Positions 9,237 through 17,743 of a stretch of DNA of 64,000 nucleotides are shown piece after piece. Within the stretch, counting starts at the first letter, position 1. Every line of letters begins with the position of its first letter. Source of the stretch: an uncultured bacterium. Lineage in GTDB: Bacteria > Bacillota > Clostridia > Oscillospirales > CAG-272. The translations under genes and the position numbers were made by a program. The stretch lies in the NCBI GenBank assembly GCA_949282345.1, contig CASDOQ010000025.1, positions 84,127 to 148,126 on the forward strand, in the 5' to 3' direction. The notes beneath the pieces were generated by a model. The model made no database searches and had not been told where the DNA came from. It saw nothing but the letters and a program-made list of their open reading frames with translations.

Positions 9237-11225
9237 ATGAAAAACAAATTATACACCGTCAAAGCGGAAACCGACCGGGTTGAAATTTTCCGCCATGAGA
9301 CGCTGTTTGCCACTATACCGGCGGCTTTCACACTCGGGAACCGGACGCATATCCTGTCAAGGAAGAGGAAAAACGCAAAAGCGGCCGTATTTGGGGACGG
9401 AATGGCGGAAATGCATTTTCTTTTCGGAGAAGACGACATAGAGGTAAGAACCTTTCTCGCCTGCCCGGAGGAAGTGCGCGTGACCGAAACACGCCTGTTC
9501 ACCAACCGAAAAACCGGGCTTTCCCTGCCGGGATTTGATCGGGCTTTCACACCGCAACCGCGCAACAATGACCTGAGCAACTGCTCCAACACGCTGAACC
9601 TTCCGGACCTGTCGCTCAACGGATACCATTATCCGCCGATCCTGAACTTTTCTATCGGTTCGCCGGCCGGCTGGCTTTCGGTGGGGTTGCTTGACATTCC
9701 CGACACCAAGCAGTGCCGTCTCGAAGCGGGCGGAGCCTTTTTGGTCGAGAGCTGCGGAGGAAACAAAGTGATTCCGGCCGGCGGTGTCTATCAACCGCCC
9801 CGCATCCTCTTCTCTTTTCCGGCGGATGAGTTTGACGGAATTCGTCTCTTCCGCGAAAAACTCAAAGAACGCGGGCTATATAAACCCCAACGCCCTACCT
9901 TCCAACAGTTGCCGGCCTTTTGGAAATATCCGCAGTTCTGCACCTACGGCGATCAGCTGAATGAACGGCGGGTCGGGCAGAAGATCGATACAGACTGGGT
10001 CCGCGCCTTCGTTGATCGCGGGGAAAAGGATTACGGCGTTTCACATATGATGGTGTGCATCGACGACTCCTGGCAGTATCCTCACTCGATCGAACCGGCG
10101 GCAGATCCCGCGCGTTTTCCCGATCTGCGGGGGCTGATTGACGAACTGCACGCACGCGGGCACCGCGTTATGCTCTGGTACACCCCGCTTTTTGAAAAAG
10201 TGACCAACGGATTTGAAACGCGGGCGCAGAAGGCAGGGCTTGTGACCTCTGACGTACCAGCGGGTGCTTATTTCGACGAATTTCCAGGAACCTACTGTCT
10301 GGACTATACGCATGACAATGCGGAAAGTTTCCTAAAAGAAACGGCCGAAGTCCTCTTCGGCGATGGGGAAGGACAGTTCAACGCCGACGCGGTAAAACTC
10401 GATTTCCTCGGTAACATCCGCGACCCCGCGGAAGCGAAAGGCGGGTATGCCCATCCCGAGCGCGGCCTCGGTATGCGGGAACTTTACCGATACTACGAAC
10501 TCTTCAGCAAAGCGGCGCACCACGTAAAACCAGACGCCCTGATCAACGCAACGACCAGCGAGCCGCGCTTTGAACATCTGATCGATGTCTCCCGCCTGCA
10601 CGATACGCACAGCGGCGAAGTGGAAAAAGAGCGGCGCGCGCGTATTATGTCACTGGCCTGCCCCGATCTGCCGATCGACACCGACGGGGCGCTTATGTTC
10701 CCTTCCTGGATTCACCGCAACTATATCTCTACCGCGGTCTGCGGAATTCCTTCCAATTATTACACCTACGCCTACGGAAATACGGAAGGGACCATCAGCG
10801 ACGCGGAAAAAAAGAGCATCGGCGCTCTGATGCAGTTAACTGCGTTGCGCCCGACCGGAACCCCGGTCACGGACGGACACGGAAACTGGAAACTGCTGGA
10901 TAAAGACGGCCGTGTGAATGCCGAGACTTTCGGCGGAGAATCGGTGGTCTATTACCCGACGGAAGCGGGCGGGATCGGTTATATCTTTTCTTTCCTCGGC
11001 GAAACGCTGACATTCCCCCTGCACGGCCGGCACTTCTCAGCTCTGACTCCGGCTCCGCAAAGGGATTTTCTGGTAGTGGACTATGCGCGCGATCAGGTGA
11101 CGGCTTATTGGAAAGCCGGCGTGGTATACAGTTTCCGCGATCTGGATGACGGGAATTCGCTCGACGAGCAATTCCGCAAAACGGGCGGTGAAACAAAAGA
11201 AGAGACGGTAAACTATGTAAACTGA
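9237..11225 (+). CDS. GH36/GH31-like alpha-glycosidase (putative alpha-galactosidase)
   Basis: This is a 662-residue glycoside hydrolase of the alpha-galactosidase superfamily, with an N-terminal beta-sandwich (about 1-240), a TIM barrel (about 240-560) and a C-terminal beta domain. The barrel shows MMVCIDDSWQYP (like the IDDGWQ strand of GH36/GH31), GHRVMLWYTP, and DAVKLDFLGN, whose Asp is the likely nucleophile. No signal peptide is seen, so it should act in the cytoplasm on imported oligosaccharides. The ATG at 9237 follows AAAGGG by 7 nt. It lies between guaB and a ZIP transporter, so context does not fix the substrate. Confidence 0.7.
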   Translation: MKNKLYTVKAETDRVEIFRHETLFATIPAAFTLGNRTHILSRKRKNAKAAVFGDGMAEMHFLFGEDDIEVRTFLACPEEVRVTETRLFTNRKTGLSLPGFDRAFTPQPRNNDLSNCSNTLNLPDLSLNGYHYPPILNFSIGSPAGWLSVGLLDIPDTKQCRLEAGGAFLVESCGGNKVIPAGGVYQPPRILFSFPADEFDGIRLFREKLKERGLYKPQRPTFQQLPAFWKYPQFCTYGDQLNERRVGQKIDTDWVRAFVDRGEKDYGVSHMMVCIDDSWQYPHSIEPAADPARFPDLRGLIDELHARGHRVMLWYTPLFEKVTNGFETRAQKAGLVTSDVPAGAYFDEFPGTYCLDYTHDNAESFLKETAEVLFGDGEGQFNADAVKLDFLGNIRDPAEAKGGYAHPERGLGMRELYRYYELFSKAAHHVKPDALINATTSEPRFEHLIDVSRLHDTHSGEVEKERRARIMSLACPDLPIDTDGALMFPSWIHRNYISTAVCGIPSNYYTYAYGNTEGTISDAEKKSIGALMQLTALRPTGTPVTDGHGNWKLLDKDGRVNAETFGGESVVYYPTEAGGIGYIFSFLGETLTFPLHGRHFSALTPAPQRDFLVVDYARDQVTAYWKAGVVYSFRDLDDGNSLDEQFRKTGGETKEETVNYVN

Positions 11226-11246
11226 CCCCGAAAGGTTTTTGTTTTC

Positions 11247-12029
11247 ATGGATCCTGTTGTCCTCGCCGGACTTTTCCTCCCCTTTTTCGGTACGACCTTC
11301 GGCGCGCTTTGCGTCTTTCTGATGAAAAAGGACGTAAACCCGCGCCTTTGCATCTGTCTTAGCGGCTTTGCCTCTGGCGTTATGGTGGCGGCCTCTGTGT
11401 GGAGTCTTCTGATTCCCGCCATGGAAAATGCCGCCCCGATGGGGCGGCTTTGTTTTGTTCCCGCTGTCAGCGGTCTGATCCTCGGCTTTCTCTTTCTCTT
11501 ACTGATCGACCGCGCCATCCCCCACCTGCACGCAGGGAGCGGATCGGCCGAAGGGCCGCAGACGCACCTCTCCTCCACCGCCATGCTGACCTTGGCAGTG
11601 ACGATCCACAACCTCCCGGAAGGGTTGGCGGTCGGGGTGGCGGTGGCGGGATATCTGTACGGAAACGGAGAGCTTTCCGCGGCTGCCGTCATCTCACTCG
11701 CTCTCGGCATCGCCATACAGAACTTTCCGGAAGGCGCAATCATTTCTCTCCCCCTGCAAGGGAGCGGGATGAGCAAACGACGTGCTTTCCGCACCGGATT
11801 TCTCTCGGGGATCGTAGAGCCGCTTGGAGTGGGGTTTACCCTGCTGGCCGCCCCGCTTGTTATCCCTGCGCTGCCTTATCTGCTCTCCTTCGCCGCCGGT
11901 GCCATGCTCTACGTGGTGGTAGAAGAGCTGGTGCCTGAAATGGCACGCGACGGCGGCGAGAACGCCGGCGTGCTCTGCTTTTCCCTCGGCTTTTCCCTGA
12001 TGATGGCGCTCGACGTGGCGCTCGGATAG
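11247..12029 (+). CDS. ZIP-family divalent metal transporter
   Basis: This is a 260-residue polytopic membrane protein with about eight hydrophobic segments. The two family metal-binding motifs are present: HNLPEGLAVG near residue 120 and QNFPEGAIIS near residue 153. A short histidine-containing cytoplasmic loop (HLHAGSG) precedes the first. Relatives (ZupT, bacterial ZIP) import zinc, iron or manganese; the specific metal cannot be told here. The start is 21 nt after the GH36-like gene. It ends at the hairpin at 12086-12115. Confidence 0.88.
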   Translation: MDPVVLAGLFLPFFGTTFGALCVFLMKKDVNPRLCICLSGFASGVMVAASVWSLLIPAMENAAPMGRLCFVPAVSGLILGFLFLLLIDRAIPHLHAGSGSAEGPQTHLSSTAMLTLAVTIHNLPEGLAVGVAVAGYLYGNGELSAAAVISLALGIAIQNFPEGAIISLPLQGSGMSKRRAFRTGFLSGIVEPLGVGFTLLAAPLVIPALPYLLSFAAGAMLYVVVEELVPEMARDGGENAGVLCFSLGFSLMMALDVALG

Positions 12030-12085
12030 CCTCTCGGCAAGCGATCTGCCGCCCGGGGCTTTTGCCTTACGCCTTTGAACTTGAT

Positions 12086-12115
12086 GAAAAAAGCACCCGA
12101 ACGGGTGCTTTTTTA
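12086..12115. terminator. Bidirectional rho-independent terminator
   Basis: A near-perfect AAGCACCCG/CGGGTGCTT hairpin with A- and T-runs lies between the convergent ZIP and MnmM genes. Confidence 0.88.
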
Positions 12116-12140
12116 TAGATTCGTTCCTCCTTGCGGCCGG

Positions 12141-12695
12141 TTACCCGGTCTCCACGATAAAGAAATAGGGCGAGGTGGGGGAATTGACAATACGGAAGCA
12201 GCTCACGCAGATCCGGCGGCGGTCCAGTGTGGCAAAATACGAAGCGAGCATTTCTCCCTCGCGGCTCCCCTCCTCGTGTCCCGGATAGACCGCCACCATC
12301 AGGATGGCGTCCGGGGCAAGCAACTCGATAGCGGCCTCAACGGCCGGCATCGTCGTCTCGCAGAGGGTAGTCAGCGTTTTGCGCCCGCTCCGCGGCAGGT
12401 ACCCGAGATTGAACATCCCGGCCTTGATAGGTCCCCGGACGTAGTCCTTCACCCGGTGATGCGAATCATGGATCAGCGTATAGTTTCCGGGAGCGCCGGC
12501 TTCTTCGAGATGAATCCGGGTCGAACGCAAGGCTTCCGCCTGAATATCAAATGCGTAGACCCGACCGCCGGACCCTACGGTCTTTGACAGAAAGAGTGTG
12601 TCGTTTCCGTTCCCCATTGTGAAGTCGACCGCCGTATCGCCGGGGCGAAGATGCTCCAAAATAAAATATTTCTGCATATCCAACAGGTCAACCAT
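12141..12695 (-). CDS. mnmM: SAM-dependent methyltransferase, YtqB/MnmM type
   Basis: This is a 184-residue class I methyltransferase of the family formerly called rRNA methylase YtqB. In Bacillus the homologue MnmM methylates nm5U34 in tRNA to give mnm5U (family knowledge). SAM motif I reads AVDFTMGNGNDTLFL near residue 25, motif II VYAFDIQAEAL near 47, and the family motif FNLGYLPRSGR near 95. The C-terminal PYFFIVETG is usual. The start overlaps the end of rqcH by 8 nt, so the two are translationally coupled. Confidence 0.85.
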   Translation of the reverse strand: MVDLLDMQKYFILEHLRPGDTAVDFTMGNGNDTLFLSKTVGSGGRVYAFDIQAEALRSTRIHLEEAGAPGNYTLIHDSHHRVKDYVRGPIKAGMFNLGYLPRSGRKTLTTLCETTMPAVEAAIELLAPDAILMVAVYPGHEEGSREGEMLASYFATLDRRRICVSCFRIVNSPTSPYFFIVETG

Positions 12696-14433
12696 CTTTT
12701 TTCTCTCCTATTTTATTACTGGGCATCACGTATGCGGTGGAATTTGTTTTATAGATGACATATCCCGGGCGGCTCCCCTGCGGCTTGCGGATATTGCGCA
12801 CGCGGGTATAATCGACTGCCGTCAGGGCATCCCCGGACTGCGAATAGTAGGCGGCGATCTGGGCCGCCTCGGTATAATCCTCCGCAGGCGGCTCCCCGCC
12901 CTCGGCCAGCAGGATCACGTGGGAACCGCCGACCCCCTTGGCATGAAACCAGATGTCGTCCCGCGCCGCCGTGTGCAGGGTCAGCATTTCATTTTGCAGG
13001 TTGTTCCGCCCGCAGAGCAGACGGTACCCGTTTGTTGTGCGGAATTCAAGCGGCCGGGCGCGGGTCATCGTCTTTTTCTTCCCCGAATTGTCTTTTGCAA
13101 GATACCCGCCGGCTGAAAGTTCCTGCCGTAATTCTGCAAAGTCCTGCTCGGTCTCCGCGCGTTCCAGAAAGCCGCGCACGCCGCGCAGATAGGAAAGTTC
13201 CTCTTCCCCGGCGGCGATCAGTTCGGTCAGTTTTTTCTCGGCATGGCGGGACTTTGTGTAGAGTTTATACATCCGCTGGGCATTGGCGGCGGGAGAGAGG
13301 CGTCCGTCGAGCGGGAGGGTAACGGCCGAGGGCGGGTCGGTCGTATAATCGGTGGCTGTAAAACTCTCCATTCCCCTGCGGATCTGCCAGATATTTTCGG
13401 TAATCAGATCGCCTGCGCGGCGGTATTCTTCGCCCTTTGCGCAGTCGGCCAATTCCTCTTTCTGCGCCTCCAGCTTCCGCACAAGCTGTGCTTCCCGACG
13501 CGAAAGCATCCGGGAAAGGTCTGAAGAGCGCTGACGCACCCGCTCGATCCGATCACGTTCTCCAAAATAACAGTCAAGCAATTCGCCGAAACTCCCGGGA
13601 TGCGAGACGGTAAATCCACCGCTGTGAAGTGCGGTATAACTGTAGTCTACCGGCTCCCCCGACTCATCCGAAAGCAGAGTGGGACAGTACCGCCCGGCCT
13701 CCACGTCCGAAAACCAGGCATCGAAGACGGCATAGAGATCGGAAGGCTCCAAAGCATCGAGAGCGGCATCCTCCGCCGCGCCGAGACGACGGATCATTTC
13801 CCGCGCATTCTGCGCAGAGATCCCGCTATAGGTATCTCCGATAAAGCGGGCGGCACTCCTCCCGGCCGGATAGGCGGCAAGCGATGCCAAAAACTCCTCC
13901 TGTTTCCGCCGGAGCGGATCCAGTTTCTCCTGCGGCGGAGGAAGCGTATATTTCATGCCGGGGAGGACCTGGCGCACCTTACTGGCGGAAAAATCCACGA
14001 TCTTCAGCGCCGAGATGATCTTATCTTCTCCGTCCAGAAGGATCAGATTGCTGTATTTCCCCATCATTTCCGCCACCAGCGTCCGGCTGACACCGTAACC
14101 GAGTTCGTCCCGGCAGGCAAAGGTGAACCGGGCGGCGCGATCGAACCCGATCTGCTCTGCCGCCACAAGTTTGGAGCCGAGCAGATGCTTGCGGAGGAGC
14201 ATACAGAACATGGAGGGAACCGGGAGGTTTTCACGCTCTATCCGGGAATAGGAAAAATGGGGGACGTTGCTCCCCGCGACAAAGCAAAGACGGCGGCTGA
14301 CTCCCGCGGCGTGTAATACGAGATCAAATTCATCCCGCGCCGGTTGGCAGATTTTTTCCACCTTCGCTCCGCCGAAAAGCGTGGCCGAGACTTCCGCCGT
14401 GACAGCGCGCAGCATTCCCGCATCAAAAGCCAT
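12688..14433 (-). CDS. rqcH: Ribosome quality control protein RqcH (NFACT family)
   Basis: RqcH binds stalled 50S-peptidyl-tRNA complexes and adds C-terminal alanine tails that target the nascent chain for degradation. The protein has 581 residues: NFACT-N (AFDAGMLRAVTAEVS onward), a central coiled coil (about 280-420, rich in Glu, Arg and Lys), and NFACT-R near 455-560 with DDIWFHAKGVGGSHVIL. It was formerly annotated as fibronectin-binding protein A. The ATG follows GGAGGTG. It is upstream of and overlaps mnmM, forming a translation-associated pair. Confidence 0.92.
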   Translation of the reverse strand: MAFDAGMLRAVTAEVSATLFGGAKVEKICQPARDEFDLVLHAAGVSRRLCFVAGSNVPHFSYSRIERENLPVPSMFCMLLRKHLLGSKLVAAEQIGFDRAARFTFACRDELGYGVSRTLVAEMMGKYSNLILLDGEDKIISALKIVDFSASKVRQVLPGMKYTLPPPQEKLDPLRRKQEEFLASLAAYPAGRSAARFIGDTYSGISAQNAREMIRRLGAAEDAALDALEPSDLYAVFDAWFSDVEAGRYCPTLLSDESGEPVDYSYTALHSGGFTVSHPGSFGELLDCYFGERDRIERVRQRSSDLSRMLSRREAQLVRKLEAQKEELADCAKGEEYRRAGDLITENIWQIRRGMESFTATDYTTDPPSAVTLPLDGRLSPAANAQRMYKLYTKSRHAEKKLTELIAAGEEELSYLRGVRGFLERAETEQDFAELRQELSAGGYLAKDNSGKKKTMTRARPLEFRTTNGYRLLCGRNNLQNEMLTLHTAARDDIWFHAKGVGGSHVILLAEGGEPPAEDYTEAAQIAAYYSQSGDALTAVDYTRVRNIRKPQGSRPGYVIYKTNSTAYVMPSNKIGEKKDG

Positions 14434-14533
14434 CTTTTCACCTCCGATATAAAGTATTTTTTACATATTCAGGATCTTCCGTGCAAGCCGGAAAGCAGAA
14501 AACAGGGCCGCCCTCGCTCGGGCGGCCCGCAAA

Positions 14534-15451
14534 TCATTTCAGAAAGCCGCTGACGATCTGCTCTTCCGCTTCGGCTTCCGAAAGGCCGAGCGTCATGAGT
14601 TTGATCAGCTGTTCCCCGGCGATCTTGCCGATAGCCGCCTCATGGATCAGCGAAGCGTCAATGCAATTTGCCGTCAGTTCCGGGATGGCGGTCACGTGCC
14701 CGTCATCCATCAGGATGGCATCGCACTCGGTATGACCGTGGCACGCGGCGTTCCCGTTCATGCGGGAACGAAAGATCTGCCCGGAATGCTCCTTGGCCAC
14801 CGAACGCGACACCACGTTGGCGGAGCATCCCTCCCCGTTCATATCGACCGAGAAATCGGTTTCGGCCTGCTGAACACCGTGGGTCATAATCTTTTCGCGG
14901 ATATTGATTGAAGCACCGGCAGCAAGGTCGGCCCGGGTCGTCCGCTTGGTCGAATCGATCCCTTTGATCTGGGTCGTTTCGATCTCCATCGAGCCGCCTT
15001 CTTCAATGTGGACCACTGTGGTCGGGTTCATGACGCGCCCGGCGCTCCCGTCCCCTTCCCCGTAATGCTTTTCGACGTAACGGACGTGCGCGTTTTTCCC
15101 GACGTAGAAAGTATGCACACCGTCATGCTGAGAAAGCCCCGTGCCGCAGTTATGAATCCCGCAACCGGCAATGATCGTAACGTCTGCTCCTTCGCCGATA
15201 TAAAAATCGTTGATGACCGACTCCGAAACGCCGACCTTGCTGATAACGACCGGGATATGCAGGCTTTCATTCCTAGTGCCGGGCAGGATACGGACAGTGA
15301 TCCCATCTCCCGCTTCCCGCGGGATGATCTCGATGTTGGCCGTAGAGGAGCGGCCGATCGAACGGCTGTTTTCCCGGATATTGTAGGCCCCGGTAGGGAT
15401 GCCGTGCAGATCGGCGATCTCTGCCAGAAGCCCTTCTGTGATCTTATCCAT
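14534..15451 (-). CDS. SufB/SufD-type Fe-S assembly scaffold (SmsB-like)
   Basis: This is a 305-residue SufBD-core protein, a right-handed beta-helix with the family signature (DVTIIAGCGIHNCGTG, QHDGVHTFYVGKNA, THGVQQAETDF). It is shorter than SufB of aerobes (about 470-495) and stands with a single SufC and no sufD, sufS or sufU. That matches the minimal SufBC/SmsBC type of strict anaerobes. Cysteines in GCGIHNCG (near residue 100) and NANCIDAS could be ligands (inference). The ATG at 15451 follows AGGTGG, and the start overlaps the sufC stop by 8 nt. Confidence 0.85.
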   Translation of the reverse strand: MDKITEGLLAEIADLHGIPTGAYNIRENSRSIGRSSTANIEIIPREAGDGITVRILPGTRNESLHIPVVISKVGVSESVINDFYIGEGADVTIIAGCGIHNCGTGLSQHDGVHTFYVGKNAHVRYVEKHYGEGDGSAGRVMNPTTVVHIEEGGSMEIETTQIKGIDSTKRTTRADLAAGASINIREKIMTHGVQQAETDFSVDMNGEGCSANVVSRSVAKEHSGQIFRSRMNGNAACHGHTECDAILMDDGHVTAIPELTANCIDASLIHEAAIGKIAGEQLIKLMTLGLSEAEAEEQIVSGFLK

Positions 15452-16181
15452 GATAACCACCTGCCTTTTCAAACGGACGGCAAGAGGAAACGACCTTCCC
15501 CGTCAGGGTCGGCATGATCTTCTCGGGGGTGCCGTCATTCACGACTTCACCGCCGGCCAGCACCACAATACGGTCAGCGATGTTCAGGATCCGCTCCTGA
15601 TGCGAAATGATCAGGACAGAATCCTGCTTCTCTCGATGAATCTTTTCAAAAACGCGGATAAGATTCTGAAAACTCCAGAGATCGATTCCCGCCTCGGGTT
15701 CGTCAAAAACCGAAAAAGACGTGCCGCGTGCCAGGATCGTGGCGATCTCGATCCGCTTCAGTTCTCCGCCTGAAAGACTGGCATTGACTTCCCGGTTGAT
15801 ATAGTCGCGGGCGCAAAGTCCGACCTCGGAGAGATAGTCGCAGGCCTCGGCCATCCCGATCTTTTTTCCCGAGGCAAGCATGATCAGATCGCGCACCGTG
15901 ATGCCTTTGAACCGCACCGGGGTCTGAAATGCAAAACTGATGCCGCGTCTGGCGCGTTCGGTCACCGAAAGAGCGGTGATGTCCTCTCCGTCCAACAGGA
16001 TCCGACCGCCGGTGGGGACAAGGATCCCCGCGATCAGTTTGGCAAGCGTGGATTTCCCGCCGCCGTTCGGCCCGGTGATGGCGGTAAGGCGGTCATCGAA
16101 CCGCAACGAAACATCCCGCAGGATCTCTTTTTTCTCTTCTCCTTCTCCCGCCGAGAAGGAAAGATCGATAAGTTCTACCAT
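15444..16181 (-). CDS. sufC: Fe-S cluster assembly ATPase SufC
   Basis: This is a 245-residue ABC-type ATPase that powers Fe-S cluster assembly with SufB-type scaffolds. Walker A GPNGGGKST is near residue 38, the Q-loop ISFAFQTPVRF near 83 (with the SufC-typical FQxP), the signature SLSGGELKRIEIA near 145, and Walker B FSVFDEPEAGIDL near 168. The ATG at 16181 is chosen: it begins the conserved MVELIDLSF and has AAGG upstream, whereas the longer in-frame extension is non-conserved. A promoter lies at 16225-16253, and the gene overlaps its partner by 8 nt. Confidence 0.92.
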   Translation of the reverse strand: MVELIDLSFSAGEGEEKKEILRDVSLRFDDRLTAITGPNGGGKSTLAKLIAGILVPTGGRILLDGEDITALSVTERARRGISFAFQTPVRFKGITVRDLIMLASGKKIGMAEACDYLSEVGLCARDYINREVNASLSGGELKRIEIATILARGTSFSVFDEPEAGIDLWSFQNLIRVFEKIHREKQDSVLIISHQERILNIADRIVVLAGGEVVNDGTPEKIMPTLTGKVVSSCRPFEKAGGYHG

Positions 16182-16224
16182 ATAACCTTCCCCGGGGCAT
16201 CCGCCCCACTGTATTTTCTGTATT

Positions 16225-16253
16225 ATTATAGCACGGAAAGGCGGGAAATGCAA
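16225..16253 (-). promoter_or_regulatory. Sigma-A promoter of the sufC-sufB operon
   Basis: On the minus strand TTGCAT (16253-16248) and TATAAT (16230-16225) have a 17-nt spacer, placing the transcript start about 40 nt before sufC. Confidence 0.75.
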
Positions 16254-16282
16254 GGGAAAATCCTCTTTTCCCGTCAAAGCCT

Positions 16283-17731
16283 TCAGCGGGGAGAGAAACG
16301 GTTTTCCTTCGCAGAAGCTGAATCCCCGCCCCCGCTTCCCGCATGAGGACGAGCCGCATCGTGCATCCCGGCACCGCCGGCCGAGCGGACGATGTATTTT
16401 TTGCAATAGCAACTGCCGCATCGCGGGCAGATAGGATGCCCACACCGGGAACAGAGAGTCTTGTGTCGCGGATTGTATGGCCGGTGACAGTGCCAGCAGG
16501 CGACCGCATCCCGATCGGCTTCCGCCAGACGCCTTTCGGTTTCCTCCGCTCGGAAAGCCGGCAGGTCGGCAAAAAAGTAAGAAGAACGCAGAGAACGGTA
16601 TTCGCACAAAAGCCGACGACAGTTCTCCTGCGCATCGCGGTCAAGGCGAAGAAAATTCTCCAAAGAGGTGAGCGTATCAAGTTCCTTCACGAGATCGATG
16701 TATCGGCGTACCGTTGTCCGCGTGGGAAGCAGGAGTCCTTCGGCCGACGCGCCGGGGGCGGCAAATGCGGAGGAATCTTTCATGCGTTTGGCATCACGCA
16801 TCGCCCGTTCTTTCGTGCACCCGGGAGAATCTGTCCCCGCGGATTGCGGCGCGGATCCCCCCCACGAAAGTTCGGGATGAAAGGAGGTGATATATCGGAT
16901 AACGTCATCAGGCGACTGTTTCGAGGTAGCTACGGGATCGGACGGATCGGCGTCCGTCCTCCCCGTATGGGGATCCGGGGGGGCAGAAGCCCCGTCCCGC
17001 GGTGTTGTTTGCATCAGGTCTGCAAGCCTGCCGCCCGCGCAGAGCACTTGTACAAGATACGCGGCATTTGCGCGGATCTCTTCCTGCTGTTTTGGCAGGT
17101 AGAGGCCGGATTCACGACGGTACCACGAGCGGATCCCGGCTTCGGTTCGCAGAACAAAAGCAAAGTTATCTTTACATGAATCGGAATATATCGCGGAGAG
17201 CATGGAAAAAACATTGGTCTTGACCTTTTCTTCCGCTATCTCGGCAGGCCCGCTTTCCAGAAGCAGACGTTCTTCCTGCCCGGGGATATACCCTGCCGTC
17301 AGAGATGTGGAAAAGCGAAAGAACTCGCCGTTTACCGCCTCGGGGTGCGAGACGATGAACGCATTCAGTTCCCGCCGTGCGAGAAACCGCGCATACGCAA
17401 GAAGGAAGGAACTGCTCTTCTGCCCCGCCCCCGCCTCGGGAAAAAGAAGCGGGAGCAAAAAAGCCGAAAACGCCGCCCCTCCCGCAAGCGTCAGCGCAAG
17501 GCTGAGCGCGATGAGAAGAACGGCGTGATCGCCGGGAAAGCCGCCGGTGCCCGCCATGATCGCAAGGACCGCCGCGGGCAATACCGGCGAAAGCGGGAGC
17601 AGAATGCGCGCCGCCCGACGGGCGGCGGCATAGCGGTTCCGCCTTGCCAGCAGCAGTCGGTACCGAAGCGGCAGATCCTCCGCTCTGGCAATCTGTTTTT
17701 TTCGTTTTTCGGTCCCTTGGATTTCTGCCAT
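16283..17731 (-). CDS. Membrane protein with C-terminal zinc ribbon, unknown function
   Basis: No known family was recognised. The 482-residue protein has a basic N-terminus, two membrane segments (about 42-62 and 70-95), a helical cytoplasmic region, a low-complexity Pro/Asp/Ser-rich linker (about 245-320), and a cysteine-rich end at about 410-446. That end shows CWHCH, CSRCGHPIC, CGSCYC, which looks like one or two zinc ribbons, followed by a disordered tail. It lies 12 nt downstream of the DUF4432 gene on the same strand, so the two may be co-transcribed, but a functional link is not evident. Confidence 0.65.
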   Translation of the reverse strand: MAEIQGTEKRKKQIARAEDLPLRYRLLLARRNRYAAARRAARILLPLSPVLPAAVLAIMAGTGGFPGDHAVLLIALSLALTLAGGAAFSAFLLPLLFPEAGAGQKSSSFLLAYARFLARRELNAFIVSHPEAVNGEFFRFSTSLTAGYIPGQEERLLLESGPAEIAEEKVKTNVFSMLSAIYSDSCKDNFAFVLRTEAGIRSWYRRESGLYLPKQQEEIRANAAYLVQVLCAGGRLADLMQTTPRDGASAPPDPHTGRTDADPSDPVATSKQSPDDVIRYITSFHPELSWGGSAPQSAGTDSPGCTKERAMRDAKRMKDSSAFAAPGASAEGLLLPTRTTVRRYIDLVKELDTLTSLENFLRLDRDAQENCRRLLCEYRSLRSSYFFADLPAFRAEETERRLAEADRDAVACWHCHRPYNPRHKTLCSRCGHPICPRCGSCYCKKYIVRSAGGAGMHDAARPHAGSGGGDSASAKENRFSPR

Positions 17732-17743
17732 GATCTTTTACGA

